A stretch of 64,000 bases of DNA from Algoriphagus sp. NG3 (lineage in GTDB: Bacteria; Bacteroidota; Bacteroidia; Cytophagales; Cyclobacteriaceae). The position numbers and the translations under genes are program-made. The DNA lies in NCBI RefSeq assembly GCF_034119865.1, contig NZ_CP139421.1, forward strand, positions 3,472,001 to 3,536,000. Direction: 5' to 3'. Below the pieces are notes generated by a model. The model was not told the origin of the DNA. It worked only from the letters and a program-made list of their open reading frames with translations, and ran no database searches. Positions 35,322-43,638 of this stretch are shown here, one piece after another. How positions within the stretch are numbered: position 1 is the stretch's first letter; each line of letters starts with the position of its first letter.

Positions 35322-36449
35322 GTCTTCCGCTGCCATCATAGATAAGCGGAAAGCCTGAGGCAGTTTAGCCATTTTCATCAACGCCAGCTCTACATGTAAG
35401 CGCTGATTTTTAGAAGTTTTGTAATGTATATCGCATTGGTTAGCGATGTTCAGTGCAGACAATAAAAATGACGAAGAGGAAGCTTCAGTCTGCTGCAAAT
35501 AGCGCTCCTTGGCCGTCTCGGATACTTCTATCAGCTGTACAGTCGCCGGATCTTTGGCTACCAACAAATCCCTGAGGTGTTCGCATAGACCTACTATAAA
35601 ATTATGCCCGTCAAATCCTTTCTTTAGAATCTCGTCAAAGATCAGAAGAACTTGGGAAAGGTCTTCAGACACCAAGGAATCTACTACTTTAAAGTAATAG
35701 TCATAGTCAAGAATATGGAGATTACCGATAGTCTCATGATAGGTTACTTTTTTACCTGCAGAATAGGTAACTATCAAATCAAACATGGACAGCGCATCCC
35801 TGAGGGCACCATCGGCTTTGGTAGCGATCAATCGAAGGGCTTCTTCTTCGTAATCCACGGTTTCCTTCTCGGCAATATACTGAAGATGCCCAGCGATGTC
35901 TTTGATCTGTATTCTATTGAAATCAAAAATCTGACAACGGGAAAGGATGGTAGGGATGATTTTGTGCTTTTCGGTAGTCGCCAAAATGAAGATGGCGTAC
36001 TTAGGAGGTTCTTCCAAGGTCTTCAAAAAAGCATTGAAGGCTTGGTTTGAGAGCATGTGAACCTCATCAATGATATAGACTTTGTACTGTCCTTTCTGCG
36101 GCGCATAGCGTACCTGCTCTACCAGGTTTCGGATGTCATCTACTGAGTTGTTGGAAGCTGCATCCAGTTCGTAGATGTTGAAAGAACTGTTGTTTTGGAA
36201 GGAAACGCAGGAATCGCATTGCCCACAGGCTTCGAAATCCGCCTGTAGATTTTCGCAGTTTATCGTTTTGGCGAGGATACGGGCACAGGTAGTTTTCCCC
36301 ACTCCACGTGGACCACAAAACAAAAAAGCCTGGGCTAAGTGATTGTTTTTTATGGCATTCTGCAAGGTAGTGGTGATATGCTGCTGCCCTACTACGCTTT
36401 TAAAATCTGCCGGTCTGTATTTTCTTGCCGAAACGACGAAATTTTCCAT
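35304..36449 (-). CDS. dnaX: DNA polymerase III gamma subunit (zero-frame product)
   Basis: The clamp-loader ATPase. The 381-residue zero-frame product contains the full AAA+ core: FKSVVGQQHITTTLQNAI, Walker A GPRGVGKTTCARIL, zinc-binding cysteines in CGQCDSC plus the earlier Cys, Walker B YIIDEVHML, sensor ATTEKHKIIPTILSRCQ, and the domain III helices. It ends right after Lys-Lys-Lys-Ala at an A10 run followed by UGA. That product equals gamma; tau needs the shift described for the adjoining frame. The alternative is a sequencing error in the homopolymer, in which case a single 573-residue protein would be made. Confidence 0.93.
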   Translation of the reverse strand: MENFVVSARKYRPADFKSVVGQQHITTTLQNAIKNNHLAQAFLFCGPRGVGKTTCARILAKTINCENLQADFEACGQCDSCVSFQNNSSFNIYELDAASNNSVDDIRNLVEQVRYAPQKGQYKVYIIDEVHMLSNQAFNAFLKTLEEPPKYAIFILATTEKHKIIPTILSRCQIFDFNRIQIKDIAGHLQYIAEKETVDYEEEALRLIATKADGALRDALSMFDLIVTYSAGKKVTYHETIGNLHILDYDYYFKVVDSLVSEDLSQVLLIFDEILKKGFDGHNFIVGLCEHLRDLLVAKDPATVQLIEVSETAKERYLQQTEASSSSFLLSALNIANQCDIHYKTSKNQRLHVELALMKMAKLPQAFRLSMMAAEDAKKKA

Positions 36450-36566
36450 CGCTGCAAGATATAAAAAACTCTATACTCGGGAAGCCTGAAATCCGAGCTA
36501 TTCAAAAGATTTTCCGTAAAGAATTGATTTTGAAGACCATATTATTAGAGAAATTGAAACAGTATT

Positions 36567-36615
36567 CAGTGATCAATGTTCAGTAATAGGCCTGCCAACT
36601 GAACACTGATCACTG
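36567..36615. repeat. 18-base inverted repeat between dnaX and ssrA
   Basis: Arms CAGTGATCAATGTTCAGT (36567-36584) and ACTGAACACTGATCACTG (36598-36615) pair at 17 of 18 positions with a 13-base loop. There is no T-run. The motif has the same CAGT flavour as the tandem repeats farther into the accessory region. A second mini-palindrome CCGACTTCAAGTCGG lies at 36636-36650. Confidence 0.7.
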
Positions 36616-36664
36616 ACTAATTTAATTTAATTGCCCCGACTTCAAGTCGGAACTATTTTTCCAT

Positions 36665-36672
36665 TACTTTTG
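36665..36672 (+). promoter_or_regulatory. ssrA promoter -7 box
   Basis: TACTTTTG matches TAnnTTTG and lies 16 bases before the mature tmRNA 5' end, a sensible distance for a short 5' trailer. A -33 TTG at the usual spacing is not obvious. Confidence 0.55.
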
Positions 36673-36688
36673 TCATCCTGATTCAAAT

Positions 36689-37089
36689 GGGGCTGACCGG
36701 TTTTGACAGTAAGTGTGAATATCGGGCTCGCATGCAGGCTGGAGTATGTACGGCCTTGAACAATTCATATGCACTATAAATGGCGAAGAATCTTACGCTA
36801 TGGCTGCCTAATCTTACCTTAACAGGAAAGAAAGCTTAAAGGGTTGAGTTACGAGAGTAATTCCCCGGCCACATCTCACCGCCCGTTGTCTGATCCGGGT
36901 GGATCTGAGGTGTCGACTTGACCGGACTGCTGCCTGTGATGCTATTAAGCAGGCCTAAGACAAATAGCTAAGCCGGAACTAGGTGTGTCACCCAGCATAT
37001 TCCGGTCGAAAAACCAACAGGTGACTAAGCATGTAGACGGTACGTTGTTTCCTTATCTGGACGCGAGTTCGAATCTCGCCAGCTCCACC
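36689..37089 (+). ncRNA. ssrA: Transfer-messenger RNA (tmRNA)
   Basis: It rescues stalled ribosomes by trans-translation with SmpB. The 5' end GGGGCTGACCGG and 3' end GTTCGAATCTCGCCAGCTCC form the tRNA-like domain: GGGGCTG pairs with CAGCTCC as acceptor stem, and TTCGAATC is the T-loop. The tag reading frame at 36782-36811 encodes Gly-Glu-Glu-Ser-Tyr-Ala-Met-Ala-Ala and a TAA stop, the kind of tag seen in Cytophagales. CCA is not fully encoded (CCT). The length of about 400 nt is normal, with pseudoknot-forming GC-rich segments after the tag. Confidence 0.95.
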
Positions 37090-37094
37090 TGACG

Positions 37095-37131
37095 GCACAA
37101 ATCCAATTTCAACGGGTTTGTGCTTTTTTTT
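37095..37131 (+). terminator. ssrA terminator
   Basis: GCACAAATCC (37095-37104) pairs with GGGTTTGTGC (37114-37123) across a short loop, one G-T pair, followed by eight T. Directly downstream of the tmRNA 3' end. Confidence 0.88.
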
Positions 37132-37250
37132 AAATACAGTCCGCTATTTATCGGCAGATAAGCTTAACAAATTTGTTAACTTCAGGGGTTCGAACTTTTT
37201 CGTCCTGAAAAGTTATTTTTTTAAAAAAAACCGAACTCAGTATGGATGCT

Positions 37251-37436
37251 ACCCCGAAGGGGTAAAACTCTTAATAGCCCCGGGTAAGGGAGCGATACGA
37301 AGTGAGCGGGCGAAACCCGGGGTAAAGAATGTTCAATCCAATTGTCCTCGGAGCAGGGGGATTTTTTGGAAAAGAGGTGTGGTCCGAGGAGTAGCATTAA
37401 AATACATGTAGAGAAAATTAAACTTCAATCTCCCTA
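37251..37436 (+). repeat. Structured dispersed repeat R1, copy a
   Basis: Three consecutive stem-loops: ACCCCGAAGGGGT (37251-37263); CCCCGGGT (37278-37285) with ACCCGGGG (37315-37322); TCCTCGGA (37345-37352) with TCCGAGGA (37383-37390). A collinear second copy lies at 48141-48340 in the same orientation. A chance open frame runs through it (GVKLLIAPGKGAIRSERAKP) but is repeat-derived. Position just after ssrA suggests a hotspot for such elements. Confidence 0.75.
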
Positions 37437-37454
37437 TTGAGCCGAATATTGTTC

Positions 37455-37650
37455 ACCCATAAAAGGCCTGAAAGGCCAAAATAGCTCAACGATGGGTAAA
37501 GCCCATCGTTCCGGAATGCCTAAAAACCCCAGCCCTGAAAGGGCGAAATAGTGGATGGAATTCCAGTAGGCTCTATTTACAAGAAACCTTCGAGGTTTGA
37601 AAAACCTCAAAGGTTAAAAAAAAACCGGACAAGACTCCTGCCCGGGTTTA
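37455..37650 (+). repeat. Palindromic repeat cluster R2
   Basis: A series of small perfect hairpins: GGCCTGAAAGGCC (37467-37479), AACGATGGG-N-CCCATCGTT (about 37489-37512), GCCCTGAAAGGGC (about 37531-37543), and GAGGTTTGAAAAACCTC (about 37591-37607). They are separated by TAAAA/AAATAG spacers. This style of intergenic hairpin array is common in Bacteroidota. There is no coding potential. It belongs to the 696-base gene-free stretch after ssrA. Confidence 0.6.
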
Positions 37651-37655
37651 AGACT

Positions 37656-37764
37656 ATGAAATCGAGCATGTCGAAGGCGACACACAGAGGGATGATTATT
37701 CCCCGTGCGAGATTCTCCCGAATCAAGTTCGGGACAGGCTATGTGACCATTGAAAAACAATTAT
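37656..37764 (+). repeat. Dispersed repeat R3, free-standing copy
   Basis: It begins ATGAAATCGAGCATG and runs through GATTATTCCCC, GAGATTCTCCCGA and GGGACAGGCTATGTGACC. It parallels 11381-11496, where the same element forms the 5' end of the cupin gene. It can be read as a short peptide beginning MKSSMSKATHRGM, but no gene follows here. Confidence 0.65.
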
Positions 37765-37785
37765 AAACAGATGAAATCGTAAAAC

Positions 37786-38037
37786 TTACTTTACTACAGC
37801 CATCAGCTGCCCGTTCAGCTTCTGCTCATCTACGGTGAGTTGGGAGATGCTGATCAGGACGGTGCCTGCTGTGATCGCATAACCTGCATAGGTCAGCAAT
37901 ACTGCGGGAACTGCCCCAGGTGCGGTGAGTACTGCCGTACCCACGGCAGCTATGATCAGGCCGATCTTCTTTACACGCTGGAAGAAAGGCGGTGTGGGCG
38001 CGGTAGCCCGGGAGGATAGTTCTGTGAGGATGTTCAT
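37786..38037 (-). CDS. Small membrane protein of the ssrA-proximal cassette
   Basis: An 83-residue protein with one long hydrophobic region, probably two membrane passes (IGLIIAAVGTAVLTAPGAVP and VLLTYAGYAITAGTVLISIS). The soluble N-terminus contains RATAPTPPFFQRVKK. The last residues are polar. It is the 3'-most gene of a minus-strand cassette with a holin-like protein, a DUF5675 protein and a 248-residue protein. I do not recognise it; size and topology would fit a phage-like lysis accessory or a pore-forming partner, but that is guesswork. Confidence 0.65.
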   Translation of the reverse strand: MNILTELSSRATAPTPPFFQRVKKIGLIIAAVGTAVLTAPGAVPAVLLTYAGYAITAGTVLISISQLTVDEQKLNGQLMAVVK

Positions 38038-38600
38038 GTTTTGAAATGTTAAGTGTTAAAATGTTAAGAGTTTTAGAGACCGAAGACCGGAGTGGTCAGT
38101 AGGCAGTCGCAGTTTTCAGGTCATTTCCATGCCTACGGCAGGCAGGCGAACGGAGCTTGCGGAGAAGCTGGGCCGTGGAGGAAGAAATCTCGCTCTCAGT
38201 GTTCAGTCCCAGTATTCAGTCGCAGTATTCAGAGTCCAATGGAATGACGAAACCGTGTCGGCTTATTCGTTAGTAGAGATTTCCTGCCTGCGGCAGACAG
38301 GCATCTGGTCCGCATAACGGGAAGAGATTTCTTCCGCCACGGCGGACAAGCTCTTCCTTCGGTCGTCGAAATGACCAAGGCGAAACTGTCGACGAAATGA
38401 CGAGGACATATTCTCACCCTTTGAAGTAGCCAATACAATGAGATTGCTGCGTCGGCTTTTGGCCTCCTACCGATGACGTGTTTGGGAATTGTGATGAATG
38501 TAGCATCGCTTGAGATCTCTCCCTCTGGTCGAGATGACATTACAACGTCATTTCGATTTTGTGCGGTTGGCAACCAAATGTTAAGTCTCGCAATGACGTA
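38038..38600. repeat. Gene-free tract with 13-base tandem repeats and hairpins
   Basis: The tract contains a 13-base period repeat CAGTCCCAGTATT / CAGTCGCAGTATT (about 38206-38232) and a related CAGTCGCAGTTTTCAG at 38104-38119. It also holds palindromes CCTGCCTGCGGCAGACAGG (38284-38302) and GCCTACGGCAGGCAGGC (38132-38148), and 'gagat...atgac' type dispersed repeats. A minus-strand open frame across 38229-38573 has the composition of repeat read-through, not of a protein. Confidence 0.5.
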
Positions 38601-38807
38601 CTACCCTGGCGGGCTGCGGGTGCGCTGCAGCATGATTTTCATCAGGGTCTGTTCGGCTTCCAGCCGGATGAAGAGTTCCTTCAGTTTGGAAAGCTCTTTG
38701 TTCAGCTGTCTGAAATCCTGAATAAGGAGGTTCAGGAAGTATGCGATGACAGAGAGGAGGAGTGCGATGACTCCTCCTGTGACTGCCTGGAACATCAGTC
38801 CATCCAT
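38601..38807 (-). CDS. Holin-like small membrane protein
   Basis: A 68-residue protein: a short N-terminus, one membrane segment (GGVIALLLSVIAYFLNLLI), then a heptad-rich amphipathic tail (FRQLNKELSKLKELFIRLEA) likely to form a coiled coil. This is the layout of small phage holin-like or spanin-like proteins, but no family is recognised. It lies downstream of the DUF5675 gene on the same strand, with a 201-base spacer. The spacer shares patches (TTATGCATTAG, CAAAATCAG, CTGATTTTCT) with 47744-47885. Confidence 0.6.
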   Translation of the reverse strand: MDGLMFQAVTGGVIALLLSVIAYFLNLLIQDFRQLNKELSKLKELFIRLEAEQTLMKIMLQRTRSPPG

Positions 38808-39008
38808 TCGATCTGATGGCAGGTAAGGTATGAATCCGAATTATGCATTAGCATTTCTATTACGGCCTAAAATTATTTCAAAATCAGAAGCTGCGTTACA
38901 GTTTTCGACTGAACCATGGCGGTGCCATGCTGCAGTCTCCAAACAGTCTGATTTTCTCGTAATTTTATCCCTCATTACGAAACCTAATACAAAATCCGGA
39001 TTCCGGGC

Positions 39009-39413
39009 TTATTCTGGATAGCTCCTTATCTCCAGTGTGGCCTTTTCACCTTTTTGAAGTGCCTGTCCTATCAGGTGAAGGAGGTTTGCCCAGGCTTTTG
39101 CGCTGGGTACTCCCCTACCTTCTCCCGTAATTCCAGACACCGGGACGATGTTACGTTGCAGTTGCTTCAGGCACAGTTCCACTTCTGTAGGCCTCTCCGA
39201 CCTGATCCCATTTGGGCATCTGAACAGGCTGATCCGCTGCATGGGAGTGTCGGGGACCAGTTCCAGTTCGTAGTTGCCTTCAGGAATACAGGCGGTATCC
39301 GCCCTGAAGTAGGCTGCCGGGGGCTCTATGCAGTGGCATAGTATGTTGCCGTCCAGCAGCAGTGTGCCGTTGGTTCCTCCGGGCCAGTATTCCCGGTCCA
39401 GTACCAGATCCAT
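39009..39413 (-). CDS. DUF5675 family protein
   Basis: A 134-residue protein with the DUF5675 pattern: an opening LDREYWPGGTNGTLLLDGN, CHCIEPP, CIPEGNYELELV, and a C-terminal SAKAWANLLHLIGQALQKG. DUF5675 occurs in phages, tailocin-like and other mobile loci of Bacteroidota; its biochemical role is not established. It starts 3 bases after the 248-residue gene, so the two are an operon. No signal peptide is seen. Confidence 0.75.
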   Translation of the reverse strand: MDLVLDREYWPGGTNGTLLLDGNILCHCIEPPAAYFRADTACIPEGNYELELVPDTPMQRISLFRCPNGIRSERPTEVELCLKQLQRNIVPVSGITGEGRGVPSAKAWANLLHLIGQALQKGEKATLEIRSYPE

Positions 39414-39416
39414 GGT

Positions 39417-40163
39417 CTAGCTGACGAGCAGAATAACCGCAGGATTCAGGGATAGGTCCTTGGAGATATAATGGGTATCGTTGACACCCATAAAGAACTC
39501 CAGTGCCAGGGCGAAGAAGTAGGTCTCCCCGGCTATTCCCGGTTTGGGCAGGGTCAGGCTAACCGGCTCTGTGGGCAGGCTATTGATCGGCAGTGGCTCG
39601 ATCCCTATGGTCTCGCTTTTGTAGGTCTTCTGCTCAAAGTCCACTGCTGCCCGGATCAGGGAGAAGCGGTAATACTTGATCCCATCGGCATAGACCAGGT
39701 TTGTGGTAGGGACGATTCGGGGGATGGTCACCGTGAAGGAAGCCTCATCCTCAACCTTCTCAGGCTGCATCTTCAGCACATTTTCCAGGGTTGCTTTTTC
39801 GGAGAACTCAAAATCCCTCAGCATGCCCATGTCCCCGAGTTCGAACCTACGTTCTCCCCTTACAGAAACGGGGTCTGACTTGACCACTTTCATTGCCATG
39901 GAGTAGAGCCTGTTGTGAAGCTTGCCCCCATTGGACTTGATTTCGATTTCCCGGAAAGCGTTTTTCAGGAATTTGGCGGCTGTGGCAGCCGTGGAGAACT
40001 CCTGCATGTTTTCCCGGGTCCGTTGGTATCTGGGATCCGTGAGCAGGCGTTTTTTGGATACGCCGCCCTTTCGTCTGGCGATGTATTTCCCGTCGCGGTT
40101 TTTGTAGAAGGATAGGTCACCCATGGTGCCTTCCAGTTTGATATATCCAGCTTGTTTTGCCAT
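39417..40163 (-). CDS. Conserved 248-residue protein heading the ssrA-proximal cassette
   Basis: The N-terminus is basic and Gly-rich (MAKQAGYIKLEGTMGDLSFY, DGKYIARRKGGVSKKRLL, DPRYQRTRENMQEF). The centre is helical and the C-terminal half is beta-rich (SFTVTIPRIVPTTNLVYADG, YFFALALEFFMGVND, LNPAVILLVS). I know this pattern as an uncharacterised Bacteroidota protein that tends to sit beside DUF5675, but cannot name a function. The basic head suggests nucleic-acid or polyanion contact; the beta-rich tail could be structural. It is preceded by a minisatellite tract that may lie in its promoter or leader. Confidence 0.7.
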   Translation of the reverse strand: MAKQAGYIKLEGTMGDLSFYKNRDGKYIARRKGGVSKKRLLTDPRYQRTRENMQEFSTAATAAKFLKNAFREIEIKSNGGKLHNRLYSMAMKVVKSDPVSVRGERRFELGDMGMLRDFEFSEKATLENVLKMQPEKVEDEASFTVTIPRIVPTTNLVYADGIKYYRFSLIRAAVDFEQKTYKSETIGIEPLPINSLPTEPVSLTLPKPGIAGETYFFALALEFFMGVNDTHYISKDLSLNPAVILLVS

Positions 40164-40230
40164 GTTTTCTATTATTTAACTGTGAAACATGGGGGAAATC
40201 TGGGGGTATCTATCTGGATATCAAAACGAA

Positions 40231-40374
40231 AGTGGAATATGTGGAATCTATGGATTCTTAGGAAAATATGGAATCTATGGAAAATGTGGACTATGTGGAA
40301 AATATGGAATCCATGGACAAAACCCCAAGTATCATGCGGGTATGTACGGGGTATCATGCGGGTATCATGCGGGG
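40231..40374. repeat. Two minisatellites upstream of the cassette
   Basis: About 40231-40317 consists of imperfect copies of a roughly 9-base unit (TATGGAATC, TATGGAAAA, TGTGGAAAA). About 40330-40374 has an 11-base unit GTATCATGCGG repeated three times with one variant. They start about 70 bases upstream of the 248-residue gene. Open frames through this tract are repeat artefacts. Confidence 0.7.
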
Positions 40375-40603
40375 AACTAGGGGGAAGCTAGTGGTTTGGT
40401 GTAGTAGGCAGTCGCAGTTTTCAGTCGCAGTAGGCAAAGATGAAGTGAAAAAGCTGAAGGAGAATGGAGACGGAAGAAAAGTCCGATGACAGGTGTTGGG
40501 TTGAGAATTAAGAAGTCGCAATGGGTTAAGTTTCGAAATCCGATTTAATGAGATCGATAACCTACTGTTTGCTCTTAATCAACCTGTATTGATATAGATT
40601 AGG

Positions 40604-40750
40604 TGTTTTTTCTTGTTCTTTTGGCTTAGCCCAAAAGAACCAAAAACCCAAGACGCCAGCAAAGCTTCTGCCCGCAGTCCAGCCGCCTGGCTCGCTGCTG
40701 CGTCCTCCCAGCCCGCCCTAAGAACATAATAATCTGCTAATTGATTAATT
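40604..40750 (+). repeat. Dispersed repeat R6, copy a
   Basis: The core is CTTTTGGCTTAGCCCAAAAG (an 8-base hairpin), followed by GCAAAGCTTCTGCCCGCAG, CCAGCCGCCTGG, CAGCCCGCCCTAAGAACA and AATCTGCTAATTGATTAAT. A diverged copy in the same orientation lies at 48367-48545. The minus-strand open frame at 40579-40767 is a reading of this repeat. Confidence 0.65.
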
Positions 40751-40827
40751 ATCTTGGCTTGCTTCAAGGTAATGCTTTGACTTCTAAAACAAATTCCTAA
40801 TATATTTCTATATGCAAGGGTTTGTAG

Positions 40828-41180
40828 CTAGCAAGCCTGCCGTAGGTAGGCCCAGTAGGTAGCCCAGGGTAAGGAGGTACAACGCAACCCTGGGCAAAAG
40901 GCATAGTATGGAATCAGCGCTGGCCTTTAGACATCGTTCGGAGATGGGAGCTTTGTGCCAGCAAGACGGAGACTGGAGTAGAGTGAAGTCGCAGTTTTCA
41001 GTCTCAGTTGGCAGAAATAAAGTCAGAAAGCTGAATGAAGCAGGAGTCGCAGTATCCAGTCACAGTTGGCAGGGCAATAAGCAGACTGCATTTTCCGTAG
41101 GGAAAGCCTGCCGTAGGTAGGCCTGGTCGGTAGCCTAGGGTGGAGACCTGAGGGACGAAGGGCGTAACCCTAGGTCAAAA
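40828..41180 (+). repeat. Two copies of stem-loop repeat R4
   Basis: Both copies start AAGCCTGCCGTAGGTAGGCC and then carry a GGTAGCC...AGGGT stem. Copy 1 pairs GCCCAGGGT (40862-40870) with ACCCTGGGC (40887-40895). Copy 2 pairs CCTAGGGT (41134-41141) with ACCCTAGG (41167-41174). Between the copies are CAGT-type tandem repeats (40984-41010, 41047-41072). The whole 40164-41450 interval (about 1.3 kb) has no convincing gene. Confidence 0.7.
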
Positions 41181-41450
41181 AAGATCAATGGCCATTACCT
41201 TCCCGATATCTCATCGGGACAGGCAGGACATGATGCATCGTGATAAGGCGAAATATTGTCCCGAGGAGGTGTACAGCGTTTGTGAATCAATTATCGGATT
41301 AGAAATCCTGAACAACATAAACCCGGCCAGAAAGGCCGTGAGTGAGACACTCACGGGGGCAAAGGAAGACTCCGCCAACTAGAGTAGGCAGGGCAGTCAG
41401 GAAGACTCGCCAACTAGGCCGCAGTGGGGATTCCATGGAAAGCCGACCCA

Positions 41451-42824
41451 TCAATTTTCCAGATCCTTCAGATAATACTCTACCTTCTCATCCCCTTTAT
41501 CCTTCAATTTGTCCATAGGGATCATCTCTTTGACTTCCTTTTTGATCTTTCTCAAGGAGCCGATCTCAAAGCCGATCTTCAGCTGGATCCTGCTCTTGTG
41601 TAAACTGGATCTTGAGTCAAAAAAAGGATCAACGGATACCATCACCACTGACCGGATGGTATTGCCCATAGGGATGGTTCTTCCCAATGCGAAACTCGAA
41701 GCCCAGGCTTTCCCGTCAAAATCTCTAAACCCATAGCCTGGAGGATTGGTGAGAGTAACCTCATTACGGTTTACAGTCCCTTGGGCAAACCAGTTGCCCT
41801 TACTGAAACGTAATCCCGTGAACACCCCAATCCCCTCTCTCCTCAACTCCCCCTTGTCGTCAAACTGCTTTTTCCATGTCGCCCCGCCCAGCAGGGAAAA
41901 CTGCTGGGTAAAGGAATACGACAATCCATAATCCAACAGCAGACCATCCCCAAAAGATGTCAGCGGATCATACCACAGGAGCATCCCGATCCGGTGGTGA
42001 ACCGGGACTCCTTTTAATCTGTTTGGCTCAAAAAATTCTTTCTTCTTGCTTTTCAGCTCAGATGGAATGGTCTTTATATTCCCAAGGGAATCGATTTTCA
42101 ACCTGGAAAAATCCTTTCCTGCCTTTTGGATGTATTCATTGCTGATATGTCCTGCCTTATCGGTTGCTAGTTCTTTGGCCTGATCGAAAGGCACTTCAGA
42201 TGGCAATCCTTTTTTTGTCAATTCGGCCAACGCATCCTTTCCATAGAAGTCCGGGAGTTTGGCGTCTCTGGGATCAAATCCCTCTTTCACTATTCCTGTG
42301 ACTTGCTCTTCCACTATGGGCATGATCCATTCATTGGTCAGTGCCTTGAGATTTTCATTGTTCTGGTCCACCAGGGACTCCAGCTCATCCACTCTCCTGA
42401 TATCCCCCAGTCTGGCTTTGGATTCATTCACCCGCTCCAGGGTGTTTTTTGCGGCAATCTTTATCTCCTCCCCGGGGATAGCTTCACTTTGGATCAGGCT
42501 TTCCAAGGTTTTGCTTTCCTGTTCCAGCACTTCCTTGCTCCTTTCCTTGGCCAGCGTAAAGAGACTGTCCCGCCGGGTGCTGTCAGCGGCGATTTCCTTG
42601 AGTTCTCTGAGTTCTCTTTGCAGGGAATCGTAGGATTTCTTCAGCGACTGGATCTGTTTGAGCTCTTCCAGGTAAGGGATTTCGGGTTTGGCGGGAAGTT
42701 TGGGAAGTGAACCGGAAATAGGTGAGACAGGAAGTATTGAATTCAAGCCACCCTGTAAGTTTTGGGCTCTCAAAAGATAGGATGATAGCACCAAACAAAC
42801 AATAAAAATGATTTCCTTACGCAT
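41451..42824 (-). CDS. Exported coiled-coil / beta-barrel protein next to the RHS locus
   Basis: A 457-residue protein with a signal peptide (cut after about LLRAQ). It has a Pro-rich segment, a long helical coiled-coil region (about residues 50-170, LEELKQIQSLKKSYDSLQRE and onwards), and a C-terminal third with alternating beta-strands (LLLDYGLSYSFTQQFSLLGG, GIGVFTGLRFSKGNWFAQG, IQLKIGFEIGS) like an outer-membrane barrel. It ends with a charged tail. I do not recognise the family. It is downstream of the RHS genes on the same strand and could be an RHS-associated surface or export factor; the link is by position only. Confidence 0.7.
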   Translation of the reverse strand: MRKEIIFIVCLVLSSYLLRAQNLQGGLNSILPVSPISGSLPKLPAKPEIPYLEELKQIQSLKKSYDSLQRELRELKEIAADSTRRDSLFTLAKERSKEVLEQESKTLESLIQSEAIPGEEIKIAAKNTLERVNESKARLGDIRRVDELESLVDQNNENLKALTNEWIMPIVEEQVTGIVKEGFDPRDAKLPDFYGKDALAELTKKGLPSEVPFDQAKELATDKAGHISNEYIQKAGKDFSRLKIDSLGNIKTIPSELKSKKKEFFEPNRLKGVPVHHRIGMLLWYDPLTSFGDGLLLDYGLSYSFTQQFSLLGGATWKKQFDDKGELRREGIGVFTGLRFSKGNWFAQGTVNRNEVTLTNPPGYGFRDFDGKAWASSFALGRTIPMGNTIRSVVMVSVDPFFDSRSSLHKSRIQLKIGFEIGSLRKIKKEVKEMIPMDKLKDKGDEKVEYYLKDLEN

Positions 42825-43004
42825 AACTATTTTGTCAAATCAAATACAACTATACCGTACATTTTAAAAGTTAATTTGAAACCTATTTTCTGGAAATCTA
42901 CCCATTCTTTTTCCCACTAAGCTATCCGAATTATAAATTCTATTTTATAGAAAGGTGTAGATACAATCTACACCTAGTTCGAGCACCAAACTTCACCAAG
43001 AGGA

Positions 43005-43057
43005 GTGTAGTCAAAGACATACATTCAGTCCCACGATTTTTCTTCACTCAGACGGGA
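43005..43057 (+). repeat. 53-base direct repeat, left copy, bounding the RHS block
   Basis: It matches 47269-47321 at 45 of 53 positions without gaps (GTGTAGTCA, AGACATACA, CAGTCCCACG, TTCTTCACTCAG). The pair encloses the toxin/immunity genes. Confidence 0.7.
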
Positions 43058-43062
43058 AATCA

Positions 43063-43638
43063 CTAATTAATCAAACTATCCAAATAATCTGAATTAATTT
43101 CATTTATTTCCTTCGGAATTAACTTAGCAGAAAAATAGCTTTCTCCAAAAATAACCACACTGGGCAAGACTGTATTGTCAAAAATTAATTTGTAGTCTTC
43201 GTAAAAAACAGAATCTACTGAGAGCGAAACATCGAATAACACATTATCAATTGAAGTTACAACAGACACAAATTTCTTATTTACTTCATGAAATTCATAT
43301 TCATACACACAATATATGTAATTAACATCTTTTAAGGAGAACTCATAAATCGAATAATCAATCAAATTTATATCAGAGGAAGAAAACAACAGATGGGTTT
43401 TCTCCACATAATTATAAAACAAATTATTTGACAACTCCTCGACTTTATTTACCACCAAATAATTACCTAAACTATCCAGCTGTGAGTATAGTAAATAACC
43501 ATCTGTTTTTCTCACACCCCAATTATCTGGCAAACAAATATTGAATCCCTCTTTATCCTCAAAACATTTAAGTTTTAAGCTGTTCTGATTACATCCACAT
43601 AAAACCAGAATTAATACAATTAAGATATTATTTTTCAT
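43063..43638 (-). CDS. Lipoprotein, possible immunity protein
   Basis: I use the ATG at 43636-43638: the protein then begins with a lipoprotein signal (NNILIVLILVLCGC, lipid Cys near residue 15) and has 191 residues. The upstream start at 43695 would place 19 residues before the signal. The gene overlaps the end of the preceding RHS-tip gene by 11 bases, as immunity genes often do with their toxin. The mature part (GFNICLPDNWGVRKTDGYLL) looks like a small alpha/beta periplasmic protein. Function inferred from position only. Confidence 0.65.
   Translation of the reverse strand: MKNNILIVLILVLCGCNQNSLKLKCFEDKEGFNICLPDNWGVRKTDGYLLYSQLDSLGNYLVVNKVEELSNNLFYNYVEKTHLLFSSSDINLIDYSIYEFSLKDVNYIYCVYEYEFHEVNKKFVSVVTSIDNVLFDVSLSVDSVFYEDYKLIFDNTVLPSVVIFGESYFSAKLIPKEINEINSDYLDSLIN

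Noticed and set aside
35135..36050. Plus-strand open frames across dnaX
   Set aside because: Shadows of the dnaX coding sequence.
37118..37411. Plus-strand open frame through repeat R1 (and its counterpart at 48133-48348)
   Set aside because: Both copies are readings of the same structured repeat; stems, not codons, are conserved.
38229..38573. 114-codon minus-strand frame between two cassette genes
   Set aside because: Runs through dispersed palindromes and low-complexity repeats; no protein-like pattern.
40152..40489. Several open frames upstream of the 248-residue gene
   Set aside because: Produced by the minisatellite units (repeating Trp/Met/Gly or His/Phe/Ile patterns).
38104..41072. 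Possible CRISPR array from the spaced CAGT repeats
   Set aside because: Units are 13 bases and contiguous or scattered, with no regular 30-40 base spacers and no cas genes.
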